The notes under the pieces: generated by a model
What the model was told of the DNA's origin: nothing
Databases searched by the model: none
The model's input: only the letters and a program-made list of their open reading frames with translations
Part shown: positions 27,599 through 35,189 of the stretch, piece by piece
Layout of the letters: every line of letters begins with the position of its first letter
Position numbering within the stretch: the first letter of the stretch is position 1
IMG/VR virus record: IMGVR_UViG_3300042554_000772
Location: 1 to 64,000 of that record
DNA from: a virus
Direction: 5' to 3' (one strand)
Length of the DNA stretch: 64,000 bases
Position numbers and translations under genes: made by a program

Positions 27599-28109
27599 CG
27601 TTGAGTGGTTTAATGATGTACCAACTGTCTTGCTGTGGGTTTTCCGAAGCCGTGAACTCCTTGCCAATGATAGCAGTGAATTCTTCTAACGCTTTCCTGA
27701 CCCCTTCAAGGCTTCTGTCATGACCACACAAGATGCCACCATTTTTAACCTTTGGCCAATACTTGTTCATATCATGCAAAGCCCATTCGTAAGAGTGGTC
27801 TCCATCTACGTATACGAAATCGTACTTTCCGTCCTCCATATCCTCTAACGCAGAATCGCTGTACTTTTTAAGCAACGTGAATCTATTGGACTCTATGTGT
27901 TCTTTTAGATTCTCATTCGCCAACCTTTCTCTCTCAGACATATATTCAGCGGAAACATATCCCCACCAATCTTTATATCCTTCGAATGGGTCAATGCCTA
28001 TAAGCTTTAAGTTTCCAAGCTCATCTAGCATTCTTTTTGAATTCAATCCTTCTGCTACTCCTATCTCAACACCAAGCAATTCTTTGTCTTTGTCTAAATG
28101 TTCGTACAT
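27591..28109 (-). CDS. Class I SAM-dependent methyltransferase (Methyltransf_24 type)
   Basis: 172 residues. Motif I is LLGVEIGVAEGLNSKRM (about 11-27), then LIGIDPFEGYKDWW, and an acidic YDFVYVDGDHSYEWALHD (about 94-111) that is hallmark for Methyltransf_24 and the cephalosporin-hydroxylase-like group. GGILCGHD follows. Such enzymes often methylate sugars at hydroxyls. It lies third in the glycan operon, 9 bases after the glycosyltransferase-like gene and overlapping the epimerase by 8 bases. Confidence 0.75.
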   Translation of the reverse strand: MYEHLDKDKELLGVEIGVAEGLNSKRMLDELGNLKLIGIDPFEGYKDWWGYVSAEYMSERERLANENLKEHIESNRFTLLKKYSDSALEDMEDGKYDFVYVDGDHSYEWALHDMNKYWPKVKNGGILCGHDRSLEGVRKALEEFTAIIGKEFTASENPQQDSWYIIKPLNDE

Positions 28110-28118
28110 ACTATTGGT

Positions 28119-28841
28119 TTAAAATGTTACGTTTTGGAATAAGTTTAACGCTGGCATCCCCTCAAATATTTCAATCTGTTTGAACGGTACACTACCAAGC
28201 CATCCCTCAGATGAATACTTATCCTCTGTCTTAGGCTCTAACAGCTTTTGTACATGGCTTGATTTAGCCCACCAGAAGTTACCAGCGAAGAAAGAATACC
28301 CATGCGGGTGATGTTCTTTGTACATCTTGAAGTACTCAGGGAACTTAGCCTTGCTGATATAATGGCATCCAGCAGCTTCACTGTCGCTATCCACAAGAGG
28401 CATGATTGCGTGCTGCCATCGAACCGAAGAGAAGAATAGCATAGAACGACACCACAGCTGATTGACGATGCCGCCCCTTGAGCTACCTTTTGTGTGTGCG
28501 TAGTAAACCAGCCCATCGTCCGTCTTTGCAAACTCCCATAGCTTTTTCAAGGTAACGCCTTCATAGCCGCTGTCCTCTTGAGCAGCAACGATAATCTTTG
28601 GATTCCCGTAACTCTGTAGATGTTCAATAACAGCTTGACGTTGCTCTGGCGCACCAACAATGCCTACATATACGTTCTCAAGTACATCCATAAGCCCGTA
28701 GGCATTCAGCGTAACGAAGTGTTGATGAACCGTCAGCAACCAATCGCTGCCAGCGTAGATGTGGTAGAAGTGATTAAGCCTCGGTAGAGTTACCTGTTGG
28801 CTCTGTGGCTGTTCCTGGGTCGGTAATTGAGATTGTTCCAT
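28119..28841 (-). CDS. Glycosyltransferase-like protein
   Basis: 240 residues. The sequence contains VYVGIVGAPEQRQ, GLVYYAHTKGSSRGG and FFAGNFWWAKSSHV, a pattern I associate with capsular-glycan transferase-like proteins lacking a close reference. The first 68 bases overlap the end of the upstream GT4-like gene in another frame. No later start would keep the conserved part, so the overlap seems real. The Gln/Pro-rich first 20 residues are probably non-essential. Substrate unknown. Confidence 0.5.
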   Translation of the reverse strand: MEQSQLPTQEQPQSQQVTLPRLNHFYHIYAGSDWLLTVHQHFVTLNAYGLMDVLENVYVGIVGAPEQRQAVIEHLQSYGNPKIIVAAQEDSGYEGVTLKKLWEFAKTDDGLVYYAHTKGSSRGGIVNQLWCRSMLFFSSVRWQHAIMPLVDSDSEAAGCHYISKAKFPEYFKMYKEHHPHGYSFFAGNFWWAKSSHVQKLLEPKTEDKYSSEGWLGSVPFKQIEIFEGMPALNLFQNVTF

Positions 28842-29955
28842 TGTCTATTAAATTTTGAATTCGATTTTCCATGCCGTTTTCCCTGTAAGCTCTTAGGTAA
28901 AGGTTTGCCTTCTTAGCGAATATCTCAGGGAACTGAAAGTTCTTTAGTACATACTCTTGCAGATTCTTCTGCATACCCTCACGCAAATCCTTGTCAAGTA
29001 TAAGCTGCTTGGTGTAACGATACCACCCAGACTCCTCTGCCTTTGACACGATGAACCCGTTGTAGCCGTGCTTGATGTGCTCCTTGTAGTAATCCATGTC
29101 AGAGCAGATGAGAGCCTTGCCCATCCATCCAGCCTCAACGACCTTCAGCTCAGAACGAGAACGATTGAACTCTGTCTTGTTCACTGGGGCATAGGCTACA
29201 TCGACATCGTTATACCCGTACATATACTCGTAGACGGACCTAGCTGGGATGCGGTTGTAGTGCTTGTTGTTCCCTCTGTTGCTGAATACACGCTCGTAGA
29301 AGTTATAGGAGGGGTTGTCATTGTAACCTCCCAGTGTAACGGTGTACTTACCGTTCAGTGACTTGTCGTTACAAAGCATCTTCATGCTCTTCTCCATCAG
29401 CGCAACGTCTTCAACGTGCTGAGCCCCACCGAACCAACCGAAGCGCACATAGGATGCTGGTCGTTGCACGGGGACGTATTGATGGAACTTGTTGGGGTAA
29501 GGCACGTTCTTGATTACCGTTACCTCTGGGTTGAAGTTGCCAGCTCTGCTAGCCAAGTAATCCGTCGAGCAAGTGATGTAGTCGGCTTGCCTGATGTTCT
29601 CCTCGATGATGCGAGATAGGTTGTTGTCTTTGTAATGCTTGTAGGACACATGGTCCTTGTTAAGCACCCAATAGTCGTCAAGGTCAAGGATAACCCTAGC
29701 ACCAAACTGTTTCAGTGCCTTGGCTGCTTCTTGGACGGACTCCACGGATTTCGTGTCCATAACCCTTGTGATAACAAAGAGGTCTGTCTCTACGATGTTC
29801 GTGTCCCCAATCTTGTCAAATCCAGCAAAATTCCTGAACTCAAACAAGTCGGAGCTATCCTCCATCCAAGCGTTTGGCATATTGAGCCGATAGAACGCAG
29901 CTCCGCTCTCTTCCTGTGTGTAAATCGTGCTAATGACGATTGGTCTTTTATTCAT
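28774..29955 (-). CDS. GT4-like (glycosyl transferases group 1) protein
   Basis: 393 residues, first gene of the glycan operon. The C-terminal half has the GT-B donor-binding signature: VTLGGYND, NRIPARSVYEYMYGYNDVD, SRSELKVVEAGWMGKALICS and HGYNGFIVSKAEE, with the conserved Glu in KVVEAGWMG. The N-terminal half has VILDLDDYWVLNKDH. A TATATTTG promoter lies 14 bases upstream on the minus strand, so the operon starts here. Likely action: transfer of an activated sugar to a host or virion glycan. Confidence 0.75.
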   Translation of the reverse strand: MNKRPIVISTIYTQEESGAAFYRLNMPNAWMEDSSDLFEFRNFAGFDKIGDTNIVETDLFVITRVMDTKSVESVQEAAKALKQFGARVILDLDDYWVLNKDHVSYKHYKDNNLSRIIEENIRQADYITCSTDYLASRAGNFNPEVTVIKNVPYPNKFHQYVPVQRPASYVRFGWFGGAQHVEDVALMEKSMKMLCNDKSLNGKYTVTLGGYNDNPSYNFYERVFSNRGNNKHYNRIPARSVYEYMYGYNDVDVAYAPVNKTEFNRSRSELKVVEAGWMGKALICSDMDYYKEHIKHGYNGFIVSKAEESGWYRYTKQLILDKDLREGMQKNLQEYVLKNFQFPEIFAKKANLYLRAYRENGMENRIQNLIDNGTISITDPGTATEPTGNSTEA

Positions 29956-29968
29956 ATTAAATTGATTA

Positions 29969-29976
29969 CAAATATA
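29969..29976 (-). promoter_or_regulatory. Minus-strand promoter -7 element TATATTTG
   Basis: The complement of CAAATATA gives TATATTTG, a perfect TAnnTTTG match just upstream of the GT4-like gene and immediately after the nrdA stop. It lets the six-gene glycan operon be expressed independently of the nrd genes. Confidence 0.65.
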
Positions 29977-29984
29977 AGGGTATT

Positions 29985-31766
29985 TTACCCGTCACACGAT
30001 AGACAACTAGGGTCAGTAGCCCTTGCAGCGATATCGCCACGCAATACGGACTCCGTTCTCATGTAGTATAGAGTCTTGATTCCTTGGTTCCAAGCCTCCA
30101 TGTGGACTTGGTTAATCCACTTGGGGGATGCCTCCGTAGGGAATGCAAGGTTCAGCGAAACAGATTGGTCCACATAACGCTGACGAATGCTGGCTTGCTT
30201 GATTATCTCCATCTGGTTAATCTCCTTGAAGGTCTTGTAGACATCCTTAATCGACTCAACAAGAGCTGTTGAAGACCTATGTTCATCGATATGCTTGACC
30301 TCACCGTTGACAAAGAGATAGCTGTCAAGGAAATCAAGCCCCTGAACGCTACCGCCATCCTCTAGAATCTTATCCCATACCTCCTTGGTGTTCATGCCAA
30401 TCTTACGCAAGGTCTTCTCAAGCTCTGGGTTCTTTCTGATGAATGTACCCTTTGCGGATTGCTCCGTGAATACATTCGCTGCCCAAGGCTCGATACCAGC
30501 CGACACATTGCCAGAGAGCTTTGAATTGCTAACTGTTGGGGCAACAGCTCGTAGATGGGTGTTCCGCATACCGAAACCTCTGCACCACAACGGCTCCCCG
30601 TAGATGCGAGCCATATCCCTTGAGGCACGCTCGCTCTCAAGCTTGATGTGCGAGAAGATGGAGCGTGTGTGCATCTGCGCTGGGAGTCCTTCGAAGGACA
30701 TACCCTTCTGTTGTAGATAGGTATGCCAGCCGAGGACACCGAGCCCAAGAGCTCGCCCCTTCTCAGCTGAACGCACAGAGTTCTCAAAGCCCCTCATGTT
30801 CTTGGCTTTCTGAATGAACTCCTCAAGCACCCCGTCAAGGAACATTGTAGCGGTGTATACGAGGTCTGTATCCTTCCACTCGTCGTACTTAGCTAGGTTG
30901 AGCGACGATAGGCAGCACACAAAAGAGTGAGACTCATCGGTGTATAAAGCAATCTCTGAGCAGATGTTAGTCATGAAGACCTTGAGACCGTTCTTTTTGT
31001 ACATCTCTGGGTTTGCCTTGTTGACATTCCCACGGAACATGACATAGGGCTCTCCTGTAGCCTTACGCTTCTGCAATACCTTAGCCCAGCGTCTGCGTGA
31101 CTCTTGGTCTCCCTCTTCTAACTTACGCATGAACTTATCAGATATGACCACGCATTGGTGCATATTCAAGCACTGACGGTTCACATCGCCCTTTGGCTCA
31201 CGAATCTCAATCCACTCCCAGAAGTCATCATGCTCGATGTTGAGGTTGACGCTAGCAGCCCCTCGTCTTACATTACCCTGCGATGTTGCAAGGATAGTAG
31301 AATCATAGATTTTACAGAAGGGGACCACTCCATCGGTGGTGCCGTTTGAGTTAGCGATAGGGGAGCCAGCAGGTCGTAGCATATTCATACCGATACCAAC
31401 CCCTCCACCGTGCTTTGCTAGCAGCATCATTTCTAGGTTCTTCATTCCGATGTCTTGGATGCTATCTCCAACATCTACACCGAAGCAAGAGATGGGTAGC
31501 CCTCTATCGGTCCCTGTGTTAGCGAGAACTGGTGTCGCTAAGCACAACCAATTATTCCAGACGTACGAGAACAGCTTGTCCTCGAATGCCTTCGTTTGAT
31601 TCAATCTGTTTGTTACTGCTCTGCATACTCTCTTGTATGCGTCTTTGGGTGTTTCATTGTTAATCAAGTATCCATTCGTAATGGTCTTGACGTACTCCTC
31701 TGTGTTTGCCCAAGCGGGGAAGTCTACACCGACCTCCCAATTAAATTCTTTTCCGTAGTTTCTCAT
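29985..31766 (-). CDS. nrdA: Class I ribonucleotide reductase, large (alpha) subunit
   Basis: 593 residues, shorter than cellular NrdA because the ATP-cone is absent; such reductases escape dATP inhibition at that site. Active-site residues are visible: Cys94 in PISCFG, the N-x-C-x-E triad Asn267/Cys269/Glu271 in NICSEIAL, the second redox Cys in FVCCLSSLN near 283, and the C-terminal CLSC pair (588/591) that accepts electrons from thioredoxin-type donors. It reduces ribonucleoside diphosphates to deoxy forms with NrdB, raising the dNTP supply for phage DNA. It starts on the stop codon of the collagen-like gene that separates it from nrdB. Confidence 0.93.
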   Translation of the reverse strand: MRNYGKEFNWEVGVDFPAWANTEEYVKTITNGYLINNETPKDAYKRVCRAVTNRLNQTKAFEDKLFSYVWNNWLCLATPVLANTGTDRGLPISCFGVDVGDSIQDIGMKNLEMMLLAKHGGGVGIGMNMLRPAGSPIANSNGTTDGVVPFCKIYDSTILATSQGNVRRGAASVNLNIEHDDFWEWIEIREPKGDVNRQCLNMHQCVVISDKFMRKLEEGDQESRRRWAKVLQKRKATGEPYVMFRGNVNKANPEMYKKNGLKVFMTNICSEIALYTDESHSFVCCLSSLNLAKYDEWKDTDLVYTATMFLDGVLEEFIQKAKNMRGFENSVRSAEKGRALGLGVLGWHTYLQQKGMSFEGLPAQMHTRSIFSHIKLESERASRDMARIYGEPLWCRGFGMRNTHLRAVAPTVSNSKLSGNVSAGIEPWAANVFTEQSAKGTFIRKNPELEKTLRKIGMNTKEVWDKILEDGGSVQGLDFLDSYLFVNGEVKHIDEHRSSTALVESIKDVYKTFKEINQMEIIKQASIRQRYVDQSVSLNLAFPTEASPKWINQVHMEAWNQGIKTLYYMRTESVLRGDIAARATDPSCLSCDG

Positions 31767-32806
31767 TATTTAGTTGTCCAAGTTAAACTGCTTGATTCTC
31801 CGACCGTCAACACTTGACCAGCCGTTCCTATACTTAAGTTCTGCCAATCAGAGCCATCCCAATACTTGATATCACCAACACTTTGACCGCTGGAATACCC
31901 AGCACCCGCTGGCCCTGTAGCACCTGTAGCACCCGTCGGACCCTGTTGGCCTTCTGCCCCTTGTGGCCCTTGGGCACCTGTTAGACCTGTTTCTCCTTTA
32001 TCGCCTTTAGGGCCTATTGCTCCTGCTGCACCTGGTGGACCTGTGTCGCCTTGTAGACCTCTGTCGCCTGGTGCCCCTTGTGGACCTTGTGGACCTGTGT
32101 CGCCTTGTAGACCTCTGTCGCCTGGTGCCCCTTGTGGACCTTGTTGGCCTTGTGGACCTGTGTCGCCTTGTAGACCTCTGTCGCCAGGCACGCCTTGTAT
32201 ACCCTGCGGCCCTTGCGCTCCTGTGTCGCCTTGTAAACCTCTGTCGCCAGGCACGCCTTGTATACCCTGCGGCCCTTGCGCTCCTGTGTCGCCTTGTAAA
32301 CCTCTGTCGCCTGGTACCCCCTGTATACCCTGCGGCCCTTGCGCTCCTGTGTCGCCTTGTAAACCTCTGTCGCCTGGTACACCTTGTATACCTTGACTAC
32401 CCTGAGCTCCAGTAGGACCAACATTGCCAACCGATGCCAATAATTGCCAAGCAGTTGACTGTATGTTCGGTGTATCAGTCGTTTGTGCTACAACGCATAT
32501 CCAGCTGCTTCCTCCATAACTGACAATATCGTTTAGAGAATAAACAGTCCCTTGTGGTGTATATGGGCCTTGCCATGTTACACCTGGTCCTTGCGGGCCA
32601 ATAGGCCCTTGAGGCCCTTGAGCTCCTGTTTGCCCCTGTGGACCCTGCTCACCAGCTGGCCCCTTACCACCCCTCCATTTGTTCTCAAGGAAGTCCGTAA
32701 TCAGAGGAAAGCTAACTCCTGTAACTCTATTAATCTGGATGACGCTTGCGTCTGGGTTCTCTGTGAGGTAATCAAAGAGAATTTTGTCTGTGTAGTTGTA
32801 GTTCAT
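31766..32806 (-). CDS. Collagen-like repeat protein
   Basis: 346 residues. N-terminal 48 residues are non-repetitive. A short Gly-X-Y stretch follows, then an insert at about 75-125 with [20 protein letters not shown] and [12 protein letters not shown], which resembles a small carbohydrate-binding module. A long collagen-like region has the recurring unit [13 protein letters not shown] (about 140-265). The end carries [20 protein letters not shown], common at fibre C-termini. Collagen-like triple helices in phages usually form fibres. Its location between nrdB and nrdA, overlapping both neighbours, is odd for a virion gene; horizontal insertion is possible. Confidence 0.8.
   Translation of the reverse strand: MNYNYTDKILFDYLTENPDASVIQINRVTGVSFPLITDFLENKWRGGKGPAGEQGPQGQTGAQGPQGPIGPQGPGVTWQGPYTPQGTVYSLNDIVSYGGSSWICVVAQTTDTPNIQSTAWQLLASVGNVGPTGAQGSQGIQGVPGDRGLQGDTGAQGPQGIQGVPGDRGLQGDTGAQGPQGIQGVPGDRGLQGDTGAQGPQGIQGVPGDRGLQGDTGPQGQQGPQGAPGDRGLQGDTGPQGPQGAPGDRGLQGDTGPPGAAGAIGPKGDKGETGLTGAQGPQGAEGQQGPTGATGATGPAGAGYSSGQSVGDIKYWDGSDWQNLSIGTAGQVLTVGESSSLTWTTK
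32035..32400 (-). repeat. Tandem repeats encoding collagen-like Gly-X-Y units
   Basis: In-frame tandem DNA repeats of about 63 bp (21 residues) in the right part and 54 bp (18 residues) in the left part encode [10 protein letters not shown]-containing units. Several adjacent copies are nearly identical, so copy-number change by slippage or recombination is expected, as is assembly uncertainty. Confidence 0.85.
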
Positions 32807-33015
32807 TTTTCCTTCGATTTTGTTTTCATAATTTCCATAACCGAATCATCGGTCTCGTCAGTCTCGCAGATATAGGTTACGAAGAACTTCTTCCCGTTAA
32901 TCTGGGTCTCCCAATAAAAAACGGTCAGCTTCTCAACCTCATCCTCCGTCATTGAGTCGCAGATGTCAGCGACTTTGCTCTTGTACTCTTTTGGTGTAAG
33001 TCTTTTCAGTTTCAT
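32803..33015 (-). CDS. Small acidic protein of unknown function
   Basis: 70 residues, not recognised. It contains MTEDEVEKLTVFYWETQ and a beta-type FFVTYICETDETDD. It lies 11 bases after nrdB and overlaps the collagen-like gene by 4 bases (ATGA), so it is co-translated in the nrd operon. The leader CCTTTAAACTATG is one of the recurring minus-strand leaders in this genome. Confidence 0.6.
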   Translation of the reverse strand: MKLKRLTPKEYKSKVADICDSMTEDEVEKLTVFYWETQINGKKFFVTYICETDETDDSVMEIMKTKSKEK

Positions 33016-33026
33016 AGTTTAAAGGT

Positions 33027-34019
33027 TTAGTGCCAAACATCTTCAAAGTCTTCCCCCTCTCCAGCTTTGGAGTAATCCGTTGGGCGTAGAGCGAAGAAGT
33101 CCGTATGCGTGAGACCACCCGTTAGGTGATAGAACCAATCGAGGTTATCGGATTTCGTGGTGTCAACGATGAACACAGGCTCGTATCCGAGCTCAATGAG
33201 CTTTTCGTTTGCCCGCTTGCGGATGAACTCCACCAAGTCCTCTGCCTTCAGGTTCTCTAGGTCCCCGTTCTCAAACATCTTGTTGATGAAATCAATCTCC
33301 ATGTTGACGCTCAAATGAGCAGCCTCCAGAATCTTATCTCTCGCTGCATCCTTCAGCTCTGGGTACTCTTCGCACATCTGCCTGAATAGCATACAACCCA
33401 TCTTAGAGTGCAAGGATTCATCCCTCACAGACCATTTCATCTGCTGCCCTATCCCCTTGAGGAGGTTACGCATCTGAAAGGAATACAGCACAGCAAAGGA
33501 GGAGTACAGCGACACACCCTCAGCGAAGGCAGAGAACACCGCCAGCGACTTGGCTACCTCGACCCTAGCGAGTGGCATCGTTGCCAGCTCCACATAGGTG
33601 TAGTCGTTCTTGGTGTTCATCAGGTTGTCGAACTTGTTCTTCGTTACCTCGTTATGGAGGAAGCCGTCGAAGTTCTCCAAGCCCAAGGTCTCGTTGAGGT
33701 AGCTATAAGCCGTTGCGTGGATGGTCTCCTGAGAGCCAAACATCATCGCCATCTGGATGATTTCATGCTTCGGGAACCACCTTGTGACCTGATTTGTCCA
33801 ATAGTCGGACACAGCACACTCTGTTTGTGCGAAGCCTAGCAAGATGTTCCCGACGAGCTGTTTCTCGTGGTCAGATAAGTTTTCTCTAAAGTCTTTAACG
33901 TCCTGTTGCATGGGTATCTCCGTGTGCAACCAGAACGCTTGAGCTTGCTTGAGCCACCCCTCCGTATAGTAGACGGGGTACTCAAAAGGTTTGTATGGGA
34001 TTCTTTGTTTAAAGAGCAT
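33027..34019 (-). CDS. nrdB: Class I ribonucleotide reductase, small (beta) subunit
   Basis: 330 residues. The dimetal ligands can be placed: Glu67 (FAQTEC), Glu98 and His101 (QETIHATAY), Glu167 (FAEGVS), Glu201 and His204 (RDESLH). The radical-site Tyr105 is present. The first ligand is Glu where classical class Ia has Asp; this is seen in some other class I subgroups. The protein holds the metal cofactor that starts the radical used by NrdA. The gene overlaps the upstream PD-(D/E)XK-like gene by 11 bases and is separated from nrdA by two genes. Confidence 0.92.
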   Translation of the reverse strand: MLFKQRIPYKPFEYPVYYTEGWLKQAQAFWLHTEIPMQQDVKDFRENLSDHEKQLVGNILLGFAQTECAVSDYWTNQVTRWFPKHEIIQMAMMFGSQETIHATAYSYLNETLGLENFDGFLHNEVTKNKFDNLMNTKNDYTYVELATMPLARVEVAKSLAVFSAFAEGVSLYSSFAVLYSFQMRNLLKGIGQQMKWSVRDESLHSKMGCMLFRQMCEEYPELKDAARDKILEAAHLSVNMEIDFINKMFENGDLENLKAEDLVEFIRKRANEKLIELGYEPVFIVDTTKSDNLDWFYHLTGGLTHTDFFALRPTDYSKAGEGEDFEDVWH

Positions 34020-34515
34020 CTTTGATTTTTTTAATGAATGAACTAGTCTTTATCTCCTCCAAATCAGCCACTGGAATCCATGTGAACAGGTCGCTACGGC
34101 CTTCCCTTGAGTGGTTCTTGTAGGGGCCCGCAAATTTATAGTAAACCTGCTCATCCTCCAATAGCTTTGGCTCCACAATGGACACGATTTTGTCCCTATC
34201 CACCGTTACCCAGCGGTCCTCAAACTCGTATACAATGAATGTCGCTAACCCATAACCCCAACCTACCCTACCGCTTACATTCTTCATCTCGAAGATAGCG
34301 TAAGCCTCGTTAAAACCAGAGCCCCTTGACAGCCTCCTACGGCCCTTCACGTCGATGCAATCCCCGTTGATGGATACATCCCAGTGCTCGTGGATGTTTT
34401 GGTACTGAGAGGCTTTCAGGATGGTCTCTGGCAGACCGTAGGTGATGATATAGTCAGCGACAAACCTCTCCTCTGCCGATTTCCCTTCGGCTACCGATGA
34501 AGCAAACCTGCTCAT
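34009..34515 (-). CDS. PD-(D/E)XK-like protein of unknown role
   Basis: 168 residues. HEHWDVSINGDCIDVKGRRR at about 43-62 gives an Asp...Asp-x-Lys arrangement typical of PD-(D/E)XK nucleases, with a conserved-looking early Glu (SAEERFVADYI). The second half (FTWIPVADLEEIKTSSFIKK) is helical at the end. It may be a resolvase- or restriction-like nuclease, but I cannot name a family. It lies one base after the 34517 gene and overlaps nrdB by 11 bases. Confidence 0.5.
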   Translation of the reverse strand: MSRFASSVAEGKSAEERFVADYIITYGLPETILKASQYQNIHEHWDVSINGDCIDVKGRRRLSRGSGFNEAYAIFEMKNVSGRVGWGYGLATFIVYEFEDRWVTVDRDKIVSIVEPKLLEDEQVYYKFAGPYKNHSREGRSDLFTWIPVADLEEIKTSSFIKKIKDAL

Positions 34516-34516
34516 A

Positions 34517-34729
34517 TTACTGAGAGTTGTGCTCTTCCAGAGCGTCTTTAAGGAAGTCTAACTCCTTCCTTGAATCCACCAACAGCTCGGTGCAAGCTTT
34601 CCTAACGAGTTCTTCGTCGTGTATCGGGTCCCCTTTTTCGTCGTGTAGTTTTTCGTATAGGTCGATTGCGTGTCTTTGAATGCGACTTACCGACATCAGG
34701 TAGTAAGCCGACAGTTGTATCTTGTCCAT
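34517..34729 (-). CDS. Small helical protein
   Basis: 70 residues, predicted all-helical and acidic (RKELDFLKDALEEHNSQ at the end), not recognised. Its first 128 bases overlap the end of the nuclease gene in a different frame. The composition looks like a real protein and it ends one base before the following gene, so I keep it. An inner Met at residue 12 could be the true start and would shorten the overlap only slightly. Confidence 0.5.
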   Translation of the reverse strand: MDKIQLSAYYLMSVSRIQRHAIDLYEKLHDEKGDPIHDEELVRKACTELLVDSRKELDFLKDALEEHNSQ

Positions 34730-35162
34730 CGTTTAAGATTATGTTTATGGTTTGGTCTACTTGTAATTGGTTTTTAGGTAAAAAGATTTTGTAATCAGTC
34801 ATCTCGTTGATGACCAGCCAGTGAAGAAATAGCTTCCAGCGTATTGTGAATGTGTGCTGCGAAGGCACAAATCCCTTGGTTTCAATGATGAACTTGTGGT
34901 CATGGGACACAAAGTCTGGCTTGTAGGTGATGGGGAACTCCTTTCCGTTGCTTCGGTTGACCATGAGCTGAGCCCCGTTGGTGCACTTAAAGTAGGTACC
35001 TGGGAAAACGAAGCCGTCCATGAGCGTGTACGATTCGGACTCATAGTCGAATACCAAACCAGCGGCTCTGAGTTTCTTGTAGCAGTAGAGCTCCAGACCA
35101 CTCTTGAATTGGATTCCATCGTAGAAGTTCTTCTCTGCATTTATCTTAGTTTTTTTGGCCAT
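34602..35162 (-). CDS. PD-(D/E)XK endonuclease (DUF1064 / phage endonuclease I-like)
   Basis: 186 residues from ATG at 35162 (an earlier in-frame TTG is less likely). Motifs match the DUF1064/endonuclease I group: early FKSGLELYCYKKL with Glu24, then YKPDFVSHDHKFIIETKGF with Asp83, Glu94 and Lys96 as the catalytic set. Such enzymes resolve branched DNA or degrade host DNA. The last 40 residues are Lys/Arg-rich (RKTTRRKRGPDTRRRTR) and overlap the next gene by 128 bases; this tail may be a DNA-binding extension. It follows the primase-helicase gene by 27 bases. Confidence 0.75.
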   Translation of the reverse strand: MAKKTKINAEKNFYDGIQFKSGLELYCYKKLRAAGLVFDYESESYTLMDGFVFPGTYFKCTNGAQLMVNRSNGKEFPITYKPDFVSHDHKFIIETKGFVPSQHTFTIRWKLFLHWLVINEMTDYKIFLPKNQLQVDQTINIILNDGQDTTVGLLPDVGKSHSKTRNRPIRKTTRRKRGPDTRRRTR

Positions 35163-35189
35163 CTGTAAATCTATGAACCTATCTGTCAA

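Noticed and set aside
27599-27667. 23-residue N-terminal extension of the epimerase
   Set aside because: It lies inside the upstream methyltransferase gene, and the NAD-binding motif starts directly after Met at 27598.
32035-32400. CRISPR-like array
   Set aside because: Repeats are directly adjacent and in frame with a collagen-like protein. There are no unique spacers and no cas genes.
32017-32430. Plus-strand Cys/Pro/Leu-rich frames and a minus Lys/Val/Tyr-rich frame over the collagen repeats
   Set aside because: They are alternative readings of the Gly-X-Y repeat DNA. Their periodic composition follows from the repeat, and the collagen frame is complete with both ends in place.
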